A stretch of 64,000 nucleotides of DNA from DATAEE01 sp963725145 (GTDB taxonomy: Bacteria > Acidobacteriota > Vicinamibacteria > Vicinamibacterales > 2-12-FULL-66-21), in assembly GCA_963725145.1 (NCBI GenBank), contig CAVRXL010000010.1:186001-250000 (forward strand). The letters are read 5' to 3'. Below are positions 46,674 through 54,244 of the stretch, piece by piece. Position 1 is the first letter of the stretch; every line of letters starts with the position of its first letter. The notes under the pieces were generated by a model that ran no database searches, had not been told where the DNA came from, and saw nothing but the letters and a program-made list of their open reading frames with translations. Both the position numbers and the translations under genes were made by a program.

Positions 46674-49424
46674 ATGCCGCGCCTGGAGTTCGGCCGCCGC
46701 CTGCGCTCCCGCTTCTGGCGGCCCACGCCGCGCGAGGAAGTGGATGCCGAGCTCCGCTTTCACCTCGAGATGCGGGCGCGTGAGCTCGAGCGCCAGGGGC
46801 TGACGCCGGAGGCGGCGCGCGCCGAGGCGCGGCGGCGGTTCGGCGACCTCTCAGGGATCGCGCGGGAGTGCCGGTCGCTTGCGGCAGGAAGGAATCGACG
46901 CATGGATCTCGTCGACTACGCCCGCGACCTTGCGCGCGATCTTCGTGACGCGGCCCGTCAGATGGGACGGCGTCCGGCCTTCACGTTGACGGCGGTCCTG
47001 ACGCTCGCGGTCGGCATCGGCGCGAACGCCGCTGTTTTCTCACTCGTCAAAGCCGTCCTGCTCCGCCCGCTTGCGGCGCACGAGCCGGATCGGGTGCTGC
47101 GCCTGTACTGGCGCGGTCCGACCGGGGGCGCCAGCTCCAGCTTCGCGTATCCGGAATACGCGGATCTCGCGGCGAGCGCACCATCGCTGACACCGCTCGC
47201 GGCCGTCAACCTCGCGACGATGGCGGTCGAGGCGGACGGTCAGAGGGATCAGCTCGTCGGAGAGATCGCGTCAGGCGGCTACTTCGAGGTCATCGGAATG
47301 CGGGCCGCGTCGGGACGGGCGCTTGGCGCGGCTGACGACCGCCGGGGCGCTCCGCCCGCCGCGCTGATCTCGCACCGCTACTGGACCTGGCGGTTCGCCC
47401 GCGATCCAGCGGTCGTCGGACGTTCCATCTCGATCAACAACCGTCCTTACACCATTGCAGGGGTCGCCGACGCCAGGGCCACGGGAAGCTTCCTGGGCGC
47501 GCCGGTCGACGTCTGGGTTGCGCTCGAGCCGTCGCTCGATCTCTTCGGACCGGACACCGCGAACGACCGTACCCGGCGAGTGCTGAATCTCCTTGGACGC
47601 CTGGCGCCCGGCGCGACCGCGCCGAAGGTGCAGGGCGAGCTGGACGCGGCGGCGCGCGAGCTGGGCCGGTTTCGCAAGGAGGAGAAGCTCCGACTCGAGC
47701 TCGGGCCGGGAACGCTGCTGCATGGCGGCAGGCGCGCGATGGCGGCGGTGTTCCTGGGCGTGGTGATGGCGCTCGTGGCCCTCGTGCTGCTCGTCGCGGC
47801 GGCAAACGTCGCCAACCTGCTGCTGGCGCGCGCCCTGTCGCGCCGGCGCGAGATGGCCGTCCGGACGGCGCTTGGCGCCGGGCGCGGACGGCTCATCCGG
47901 CAGCTCGTCGCGGAGAGCCTGTTGCTGGCCGCGCTCGGAGGCGCTGCCGGAATGATCCTGTCGCTCTGGCTCTCGGCAACGTTCGGATCGGTGCCGTTCA
48001 TTCCGGGGTTCGAGCTGCGGCTCGATTTGTCACCCGACCTCCGCGTCCTCGGGTTTACGGCCGCGCTGAGCCTCGTCGCGGGCCTGACGGCGGGGCTTGC
48101 CCCGGCACTCTCGGTCACGCGGGGTGACGTGGTGACCGCGCTCAAGGACGGGGCGGGGACAGGAGGCTCTCGACAGGCGACGCGGCTGCGCGCGGCGCTC
48201 GTTGTCGCGCAGGTCGCGGTGTCGGCGACGTTGCTCGTTGCGGCGGGACTCCTGACGAAGAGCGGGCGCGCCGCGGCGGCGATCGATCTGGGCTTCGAGA
48301 CCGCCGGCGCGTTCGCAACCGATCTCGACCTCGAAGGGCCCGGCTACACGGAAGCGCGCGGGCTGGAGTTCTACCGGCAGCTCGTCGCGCGCGTCGCCGC
48401 GCTGCCGGGCGTTCGTGCGGTCTCGCTCGCCAACCGCGCGCCGCTCGACATTTCGACGCCGACGATCCGCGTGAGCCTGGACTATGGAGGGGCCGGCCTT
48501 CAGACCGGCCCTGCGTCTGACACGGCCATGGAGGCGACCTATCACATCATCAGCCCGGGCTACTTCGACGCCGTCAGAATGCCGCTCGTCGCTGGGCGCG
48601 ATTTCGAACCGCGGGATCGTGACGGTTCGCCCCAAGTCGCGGTCGTCAACGAGACGCTCGCGCGGCGGCTCTTCGAGGCTCGGGCCGGTCTAAAGACCGG
48701 CCCCTCCAACGATACCAACGGTATCCTCGGCCAACGCTTTACTCTCATCGCTGGCACCGCGACCGAGCGCCGCCGCGAAATCTCGGGCGAGGTCGAAGTC
48801 GTCGGCGTCGCCAGTGACGCCAAGTACCGCACCGTCGGCGAGCCGCCCCAGCCGCACCTGTATCTGCCGCTCGACCAGCGCTACGGTCCCGGCATGACGT
48901 TGATCGTGCGGAGCGACGCGGCATCGCCACCCGTGACGGCCGTGCACGACGCGATTGCCTCGCTCGATCCTGCCGTTCAGGGGTTCTTCACGCGGACACT
49001 CGTCGAGCACACGCGCGTCGCGCTCGTTCCCGCCCGGTTGGCGTCACGGGTGTCGGCGGCGGCCGGCCTCATCGCGCTGGCGCTGGGGGCGGTGGGACTC
49101 TACGGCGTCATCGCCTGCCTGGTCGGCGAGCGTACGCGTGAGCTGGGGGTCCGCGTCGCGCTCGGCGCAAGTCGCGGGACGATCGCGCGTCACGTTCTCG
49201 GACGCGCGGCCATGCTCGCGACGATCGGAATCAGCCTCGGCCTGGGGCTTGCGGCCGCCGGCGGCCGGGCGCTTTCCGGACTGCTGTACGACGTCTCGTC
49301 CGTCGATCCCGTCGTATTCCTCACCGTCGCGCTCACGCTCTGCGCCGTGACGCTCCTGGCATCGTGGCTTCCGGCGAGACGCGCGTCACGGATCGATCCG
49401 CTGGTTGCGCTTCGCGACTCGTAG
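46674..49424 (+). CDS. ADOP-family orphan ABC permease 3, with two repeat insertions
   Basis: 916 residues. An ~85-residue prefix (REEVDAELRFHLEMRARELERQGLTPEAARAEARRRFGD) precedes RDAARQMGRRPAFTLTAVLTLAVGIGANAAVFSLVKAVLLRPL and two MacB/FtsX halves. This is the full-length ADOP form. GGAGLQTGPASDT (about residue 605) and ARAGLKTGPSNDT (about 671) are encoded by palindromic repeats and lie in periplasmic loops. In the paralogue ADOP 2 the second loop reads RFWPGEDPIGKQ. The TAG stop is the edge of the next palindrome. Confidence 0.92.
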   Translation: MPRLEFGRRLRSRFWRPTPREEVDAELRFHLEMRARELERQGLTPEAARAEARRRFGDLSGIARECRSLAAGRNRRMDLVDYARDLARDLRDAARQMGRRPAFTLTAVLTLAVGIGANAAVFSLVKAVLLRPLAAHEPDRVLRLYWRGPTGGASSSFAYPEYADLAASAPSLTPLAAVNLATMAVEADGQRDQLVGEIASGGYFEVIGMRAASGRALGAADDRRGAPPAALISHRYWTWRFARDPAVVGRSISINNRPYTIAGVADARATGSFLGAPVDVWVALEPSLDLFGPDTANDRTRRVLNLLGRLAPGATAPKVQGELDAAARELGRFRKEEKLRLELGPGTLLHGGRRAMAAVFLGVVMALVALVLLVAAANVANLLLARALSRRREMAVRTALGAGRGRLIRQLVAESLLLAALGGAAGMILSLWLSATFGSVPFIPGFELRLDLSPDLRVLGFTAALSLVAGLTAGLAPALSVTRGDVVTALKDGAGTGGSRQATRLRAALVVAQVAVSATLLVAAGLLTKSGRAAAAIDLGFETAGAFATDLDLEGPGYTEARGLEFYRQLVARVAALPGVRAVSLANRAPLDISTPTIRVSLDYGGAGLQTGPASDTAMEATYHIISPGYFDAVRMPLVAGRDFEPRDRDGSPQVAVVNETLARRLFEARAGLKTGPSNDTNGILGQRFTLIAGTATERRREISGEVEVVGVASDAKYRTVGEPPQPHLYLPLDQRYGPGMTLIVRSDAASPPVTAVHDAIASLDPAVQGFFTRTLVEHTRVALVPARLASRVSAAAGLIALALGAVGLYGVIACLVGERTRELGVRVALGASRGTIARHVLGRAAMLATIGISLGLGLAAAGGRALSGLLYDVSSVDPVVFLTVALTLCAVTLLASWLPARRASRIDPLVALRDS
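48486..48511. repeat. Palindrome inside ADOP 3, first (GGCCGG-CTT stem family)
   Basis: GGAGGGGCCGGCCTTCAGACCGGCC, in frame, encoding GGAGLQTGP. One arm base differs from the other (GGCC/GACC). Confidence 0.9.
48682..48706. repeat. Palindrome inside ADOP 3, second
   Basis: GGGCCGGTCTAAAGACCGGCCC plus CTCC, in frame, encoding AGLKTGPS. Only ~170 bases from the first. Confidence 0.92.
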
Positions 49425-49494
49425 CGCAGCCCTTCCGCCTTCGCTGAAGCTTCGGCGGACCGCCGTAGCCTTGGCGGAGGCGGTTAGGGCTGCC
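49421..49494. repeat. Nested palindromic repeat (one element inside another)
   Basis: The two halves of the GCAGCCCT-family unit, GTAGCGCAGCCCT (49421-49433) and TTAGGGCTGCC (49484-49494), are separated by 50 bases. The insert holds a perfect-looking hairpin, TCCGCC... GCTGAAGC ...GGCGGA (49434-49459), plus a CCGCC/GGCGG segment. The outer unit supplies the ADOP 3 stop codon. Confidence 0.9.
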
Positions 49495-49504
49495 ACGCTG
49501 GTCC

Positions 49505-49528
49505 GGCAGGCCTGAAGGCCTGCGCTAC
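49505..49528. repeat. Palindromic repeat at the guaB end (GCAGGCCT stem family)
   Basis: GGCAGGCCTGAAGGCCTGC then GCTAC. On the minus strand its GTAG gives the TAG stop of guaB. Confidence 0.92.
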
Positions 49529-51021
49529 CTTTCGTAGGATTCGCGGCGGGACGCAGCAGACAGCTTAATCAGGTAGCGCGACGGATCCTTCCAGAACATC
49601 TTCCGGGCATCGTCGAGGCTCTTGCCGCCCGCGTAGCTGATCGACGAGCAGAGGTGCTTGATCATGTCCTGGATGACGGGCCTCGCGGAGCCGCGCGCGG
49701 GCACGCTGATCTCCAGCCCCTCCGCGCCGATCGCTTCGAGATCGACCTCGTCGACGTCCTCGACGTCCAGCCGATCCTTGATCGCCCCCAGAGAGGCCAT
49801 CCCGCGCAGCACCTTGAACGGGACCTTGACCGTCCGCTGCTGCTCCGGCAGCACGACCGGCTTCTGGACGACGTCGCCCGGCGTCTCGAGCGTGCCGGCG
49901 AAGGCGCTGCCGAGCATCACGGTGTCGCCGCCGCAGACGAGCGCCTGGATCAGCGCGCCGTCCCGTTTGACGCCTCCGTCCGCGATGATCGGGACGGTCT
50001 CCCCAACGGCCACGCGGCATTCGACGAGCGCCTGGAGCTGCGGCACGCCGAAGCTGGTCGTGATGCGGGTCGTACAGCCGCCGCCAGGCCCGATCCCGAC
50101 CTTGATGCCGTCGACGCCGCGCTCGGCGAGGAACTTCGCCCCCTCCGCGGTGCCGACGTTCCCCGCGATGAGCTCGAAGTCGCCGAACCGCTTGCGAAAC
50201 TGCTCGATGGCCTCGGACATCACCGCGGAGTGGCCGTGCGCGATGTCGATGACGAGGACGTCGACGCCCGCCTTGATCAGCTCCGCGGCGCGCTCGAGGT
50301 AGTCCCCTTTCGCGCCGATCGCGGCGCCGACGCGCAGGCGCCCCTGAGCGTCCCGCGTCGCGAACGGCAGGCCGCGCTGTTTGATGATGTCGCGCGCCGT
50401 GATCAGCCCGCTCAGGACGCCTTCCGCGTCGACGAGCGGAAGCTTCTTGACCTTGTGCTCGATCATCAGGTGCTCGGCCGAGTCGAGCGACGGATGCGTC
50501 GTGCCGCGCACGACCACGAGCCGGTCGACCGGCGTCATCCGATCGGATACCTTCGCGGAGCCGCTCACGAAGCGGATGTCGCGCTCGGTCAGCAACCCTC
50601 GCAGCCGGCGCTTGTCGTCGACGACGACCAGCGTGCGCACGCCGGAGCGCTCCATCACGCCCCCGGCCTGCTCGATCGTCACATCCGGGCCGATGGTGTA
50701 CGGATCGGGGATGATCCCGTGCTGCGTACGCTTGACGATTTCGATCTCGCGGACCTGCGGCTCGATCTCGCCGGACCGGAAGCCCCGGTCGACGATCCCG
50801 AGTCCACCCTCTTCCGCCTGCACGATCGCCATAGGCGCCCGCGTCACCGTATCCATGTTGGCCGAGACGATGGGCCGCTTGAGGGTGAGGTGCTTCGAAA
50901 AGCGCGAGGTCAGGTCGATCTTCGCGGGGTCGCGCCGCTCGAGGACGCTGTGCTGGGGGGCGAAGAGGAAGTCGTCGAACGTGCAGCCGTGGACCAGCTC
51001 GACGAGAGCGCGGACGGACAT
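49525..51021 (-). CDS. guaB: Inosine-5'-monophosphate dehydrogenase (GuaB-like)
   Basis: 498 residues. A TIM barrel with an inserted CBS-domain pair at about 105-215, and the catalytic Cys316 in the loop GPGGGCTTRI, where most IMP dehydrogenases have GPGSICTTR. VPFKVLRGMASLGAI and the C-terminal SISYAGGKSLDDARK match the family. The flap region lacks a clear GRVPYKG-like motif and reads LEISVPARGSARPV. It converts IMP to XMP in GMP synthesis. A GMP-reductase-like (GuaB1) variant should be considered. The stop is repeat-derived. Confidence 0.85.
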   Translation of the reverse strand: MSVRALVELVHGCTFDDFLFAPQHSVLERRDPAKIDLTSRFSKHLTLKRPIVSANMDTVTRAPMAIVQAEEGGLGIVDRGFRSGEIEPQVREIEIVKRTQHGIIPDPYTIGPDVTIEQAGGVMERSGVRTLVVVDDKRRLRGLLTERDIRFVSGSAKVSDRMTPVDRLVVVRGTTHPSLDSAEHLMIEHKVKKLPLVDAEGVLSGLITARDIIKQRGLPFATRDAQGRLRVGAAIGAKGDYLERAAELIKAGVDVLVIDIAHGHSAVMSEAIEQFRKRFGDFELIAGNVGTAEGAKFLAERGVDGIKVGIGPGGGCTTRITTSFGVPQLQALVECRVAVGETVPIIADGGVKRDGALIQALVCGGDTVMLGSAFAGTLETPGDVVQKPVVLPEQQRTVKVPFKVLRGMASLGAIKDRLDVEDVDEVDLEAIGAEGLEISVPARGSARPVIQDMIKHLCSSISYAGGKSLDDARKMFWKDPSRYLIKLSAASRRESYER

Positions 51022-51053
51022 GCTGAGAGCTTATTCTGAATTCAGTGCGGAGA

Positions 51054-51114
51054 GGCAGCCCTAAAGGGCTGCGCTACGCGCTTTCGCTGAGGCAGGCCTG
51101 AAGGCCTGCGCTAC
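51054..51114. repeat. Two palindromic repeats between guaB and speA
   Basis: One GCAGCCCT-family copy (51054-51077) and one GCAGGCCT-family copy (51091-51114) in the same orientation, 13 bases apart. The second supplies the speA TAG stop. Confidence 0.92.
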
Positions 51115-53057
51115 TTCTTGGGATCTTCCAGATAGGTATAGCCGTGGAGGCCGTCCTCGTAGAACTGGAGGAGGCGGCCCGCTTCGATGAAGTCCAGCCG
51201 GCCCTCGCGAACGGCCAGCTCCACGTCGGTCCGGAGCTTCCCGACGAGCGCGTTCGCGTCGAACTCGACGTAGTCGAGCACCTCGCGGACGGTATCGCCC
51301 TTCACGACGGCATCGAGGACAACGCTCCCGTTCTCGTCGAGGCTGACGTGCACGGCGTGCGTGTCGCCGAACAGGTTGTGCAGGTCGCCGAGGATCTCCT
51401 GGTATGCCCCGACCAGGAACACGCCCAGGTAGTACGGTTCGCCGTTGACCGCGTGCAGCGGGAGCGTGCGCTTGACGTCCCGCCGATCGACGAAGCGGTC
51501 GAGCTTGCCGTCCGAGTCGCAGGTGATGTCGCCGATCACCGCATGCGACTGCGGCGGCTCGTGGAGCTTGTGGATCGGCATCACCGGGAACAGCTGCTTG
51601 ATCGCCCAGCTGTCCGGGATCGACTGGAACAGCGAGAAGTTGCCGAAATACGTGGCCGCGAGCGTCTCGTCCAGCCCCTGCAGGTCCTCGGGCACCTCGT
51701 CCATCTGCTGGACGATCTTCTGGAGCTTGACGCAGATGGCCCAGAACAGGCTCTCGGCCTGGCACCGCTGGTCGAGCGGCAGGTAGCCGCCCGAGAACAG
51801 GTTCATGGCCATGTCGAGCGCCTGCTGCGCGTCGTGGTAGCTCTCGAGCGCGTTCCGCGCGTTGACGTTCTGATAGGTCTCGAACAAATCGACGACCGGC
51901 TGCTCTTTCTCCTCGACCGACGCCGCGTCAGGGATCTGCTCGTCGCCGAACCCGGACACGCCCAGCACGTTGAAGATGAGCACGCTGTGGTACGCGACGA
52001 TCGCGCGGCCGCTCTCCGAGACGATAGTCGGCGGCTTGACGCCGGCGTCCTCGCACACGGTCTGGAGGTGATAGACGACGTCGTTGGCGTACTCCTCGAG
52101 CGTGTAGTTGACGCTCGACTCGAAGTTCGTCTGCGACCCGTCGTAGTCCACCCCGAGGCCGCCCCCAACGTCCAGATACTCGAGCCCGGCGCCCGCCTTG
52201 ACCAGTTCTGCGTAAACGCGTGCAGATTCGATCAGGGCCCCCTTCACGATCCGGATGTTGGGGATCTGGCTGCCGAGGTGGAAGTGCAGGAGCTTGAAGC
52301 AATCCTGCATGTTCTGCGACTTGAGCTCCTCGAGGCCGCGCAGCACTTCGGCCACGGTCAGCCCGAACTTGGACCGGTAGCCGCCCGAGCTCTGCCACCG
52401 CCCGCCGCCGCGCGCCGCCAGCTTGACCCGCATGCCGAGCTGGGGCCGGACCCCCACCTTCCGGGCGTACTCGAGCACCAGACCCAGCTCGGTATATTTC
52501 TCGACGACGGGGATGATGTTGCGGCCCATCTTGTGGGCGAGCATCGCCGTCTCGATGTACTCGGCGTCCTTGAAACCGTTGCAGATGATCGGCGTGTCGT
52601 TCGAGGCCAGCGCCGACACCGCCAGCAGCTCGGGCTTCGATCCAGCCTCGAGGCCGAAGCCGTAGGGCCGGCCGAAGTCGAGGACCTCCTCGACCACCTG
52701 ACGCTGCTGATTGACCTTGATGGGATACACACAGATGTAGCGCCCGTCGTATGAGTGCTGCGAGATGGCGGACTGGAAGGCGCCGTAGATGTCCGCCATG
52801 CGGTGGCGGAGGATGTCGCGGAAGCGGACGAGGATCGGCAGGTCGATGCCGCGAAGCTGCAGGTGATCGACGAGCTGCTTGAGATCGATCGCCTGCTGGG
52901 GATCCTTCGTCGGGTGGACGAGCATGTGGCCGGAAGGGCTGATGGAGAAGTAGTTCTTGCCCCATCGGTCGACCTCGAACAGCTCGTTCGCATCCGCGAC
53001 AGTCCAAGGCTCGCCGATGCGCCAGGGCCTCGGCAGCCGCGTGGTCTGCGTGCTCAC
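51111..53057 (-). CDS. speA: Biosynthetic arginine decarboxylase SpeA
   Basis: 648 residues from GTG 53057 (TTG 53105 would add 16 non-conserved residues). The size and opening (WRIGEPWTVADANELFEVDRWGKNYFSIS) match SpeA. The PLP lysine lies in CVYPIKVNQQ, with GGGLGVDYDG and SESGRAIVAYHSVL completing the alanine-racemase-fold active site. It decarboxylates arginine to agmatine for polyamine synthesis in the cytoplasm. The TAG stop is the edge of a palindromic repeat. A GC-rich inverted repeat (53107-53140) lies just upstream. Confidence 0.93.
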   Translation of the reverse strand: MSTQTTRLPRPWRIGEPWTVADANELFEVDRWGKNYFSISPSGHMLVHPTKDPQQAIDLKQLVDHLQLRGIDLPILVRFRDILRHRMADIYGAFQSAISQHSYDGRYICVYPIKVNQQRQVVEEVLDFGRPYGFGLEAGSKPELLAVSALASNDTPIICNGFKDAEYIETAMLAHKMGRNIIPVVEKYTELGLVLEYARKVGVRPQLGMRVKLAARGGGRWQSSGGYRSKFGLTVAEVLRGLEELKSQNMQDCFKLLHFHLGSQIPNIRIVKGALIESARVYAELVKAGAGLEYLDVGGGLGVDYDGSQTNFESSVNYTLEEYANDVVYHLQTVCEDAGVKPPTIVSESGRAIVAYHSVLIFNVLGVSGFGDEQIPDAASVEEKEQPVVDLFETYQNVNARNALESYHDAQQALDMAMNLFSGGYLPLDQRCQAESLFWAICVKLQKIVQQMDEVPEDLQGLDETLAATYFGNFSLFQSIPDSWAIKQLFPVMPIHKLHEPPQSHAVIGDITCDSDGKLDRFVDRRDVKRTLPLHAVNGEPYYLGVFLVGAYQEILGDLHNLFGDTHAVHVSLDENGSVVLDAVVKGDTVREVLDYVEFDANALVGKLRTDVELAVREGRLDFIEAGRLLQFYEDGLHGYTYLEDPKK

Positions 53058-53106
53058 GCGATCATGATAAACGAAAGTCAGCGTTTGTGATCGGGCAATC
53101 GACAAA

Positions 53107-53140
53107 CTTTTGCGCTCGCGGGACCCCGCGGCCGCAAGTT
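53107..53140. other. GC-rich inverted repeat upstream of speA
   Basis: CTTTTGCG...CGCGG / CCGCG...CGCAAG with a short loop. On the plus strand a T-run follows, but both neighbouring genes are on the minus strand, so it is not an obvious terminator. It may be a leader hairpin of speA. Confidence 0.35.
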
Positions 53141-53141
53141 T

Positions 53142-54098
53142 TTACGCCAAACCGTGTCGCCGAACCCGCTGGCGGAAGTCGAACGGAGTGAGACCGAGCG
53201 TCGCGGCGGCCCATCGCCAGTCACCGTTCGCTCGCGCGAGCGCGCGGCGGATGAGAACAGCCTCCGCTTCGAAGAGCGTCAGGTCCTCGAGCCGCGGCGA
53301 CCGCTCGATCCACGCGCGAAGGCCGAGCTCCCGCGTCGTGAGGAGAGCGCCGCGCGCAGTGCGCACGGCCGCCTCGATGGCGCGGCGGAGCTCCCGGACG
53401 TTTCCCGGCCACAGATGCCGCATCATCGCCGCCATCGCGCCATCGTCGAACTCGCGCGCCGGGCTCCCGTGTAATTCTGTAAATTCCTCGAGAAAGCGCT
53501 CGGCCAGCGGCGGGATGTCCTCGGGACGCGCGCGCAGCGGGGGGAGCTCCAGCTCGATCGTGCCGAGCCGCAGCAGCAGCTCCCGGCTGAATCGGCCCGC
53601 CGCCGCTTCGGCCGGCAAAGCGGCGCTCGTCGCCGCCAGGATGCGAACGTCGGCGCGGCGTTCCTGCGAGCTGCCGGTCCTGAAGAAGGTCCCTGATTCG
53701 AGCGCCTCGAGCAGGCGGCCCTGGACGCTCGCGGGCAGGTTGGCTGCTTCATCTATTAGGAGCGTGCCTCGGTCCGCCAGCTCGTAGACCCCGGCCCGCT
53801 CCACGACACCCTCGCCCGCCGGGACGCCTGCCACGCCGAACAGCTCGGCTTCGAGCAGGTCGTCCGGCCGCCCGCCGTTGATGGTGAGGAGGGGACGGCC
53901 GCTGCGGGGCGAGGTCTGGTGCAGCGCCCGCGCGACCACGGACTTGCCGGTCCCCGGTTCGCCGCTGATCAGGACGTTCGCGTGGGAGGGGCCCGAACGC
54001 TCGATCAGCCGCACGACAGGCCGCATCGCGCGCGACTGGCTGATGAACCAGGGGGTGGCGTGAAGGTGGGACCCCATCGAATCGAGGATCGAGGGCAA
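53142..54098 (-). CDS. AAA+ sigma-54-activator-like regulator lacking GAFTGA
   Basis: 318 residues. Walker A GEPGTGKS (46-53) and Walker B GTLLIDEA (111-118) are intact, as is the arginine-finger region (FSRELLLRLGTIELELPPLRARPEDIPPLAERFL). A Fis-type helix-turn-helix is at the end (ALARANGDWRWAAATLGLTPFDFRQRVRRHGL). There is no receiver or sensor domain at the N-terminus. Where activators have GAFTGA after ELFG (85-88), this protein reads VAGVPAGEGVVERAG, so the sigma-54 contact loop is missing. Function as a conventional activator is doubtful. Confidence 0.85.
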   Translation of the reverse strand: MPSILDSMGSHLHATPWFISQSRAMRPVVRLIERSGPSHANVLISGEPGTGKSVVARALHQTSPRSGRPLLTINGGRPDDLLEAELFGVAGVPAGEGVVERAGVYELADRGTLLIDEAANLPASVQGRLLEALESGTFFRTGSSQERRADVRILAATSAALPAEAAAGRFSRELLLRLGTIELELPPLRARPEDIPPLAERFLEEFTELHGSPAREFDDGAMAAMMRHLWPGNVRELRRAIEAAVRTARGALLTTRELGLRAWIERSPRLEDLTLFEAEAVLIRRALARANGDWRWAAATLGLTPFDFRQRVRRHGLA

Positions 54099-54153
54099 TC
54101 CTGATTACCGCAATGAAATTGGGATGATCGCCCAGTGGGAAGGGGTGGACGGC

Positions 54154-54240
54154 GTAGGCCCGACCTTCAGGTCGGGCGTGCCCGAATCAGCCGAACGCCT
54201 GGATGATCCGGCCACGCCCGGCCTGAAAGGCCGGGCCTAC
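54154..54240. repeat. Head-to-head pair of palindromic repeats
   Basis: GTAG-GCCCGACCTTCAGGTCGGGC-GTG (54154-54180) and, in opposite orientation, CAC-GCCCGGCCTGAAAGGCCGGGC-CTAC (54213-54240) enclose 32 bases. They belong to different stem families but have the same outer GTAG/GTG edges. Confidence 0.92.
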
Positions 54241-54244
54241 CCTG

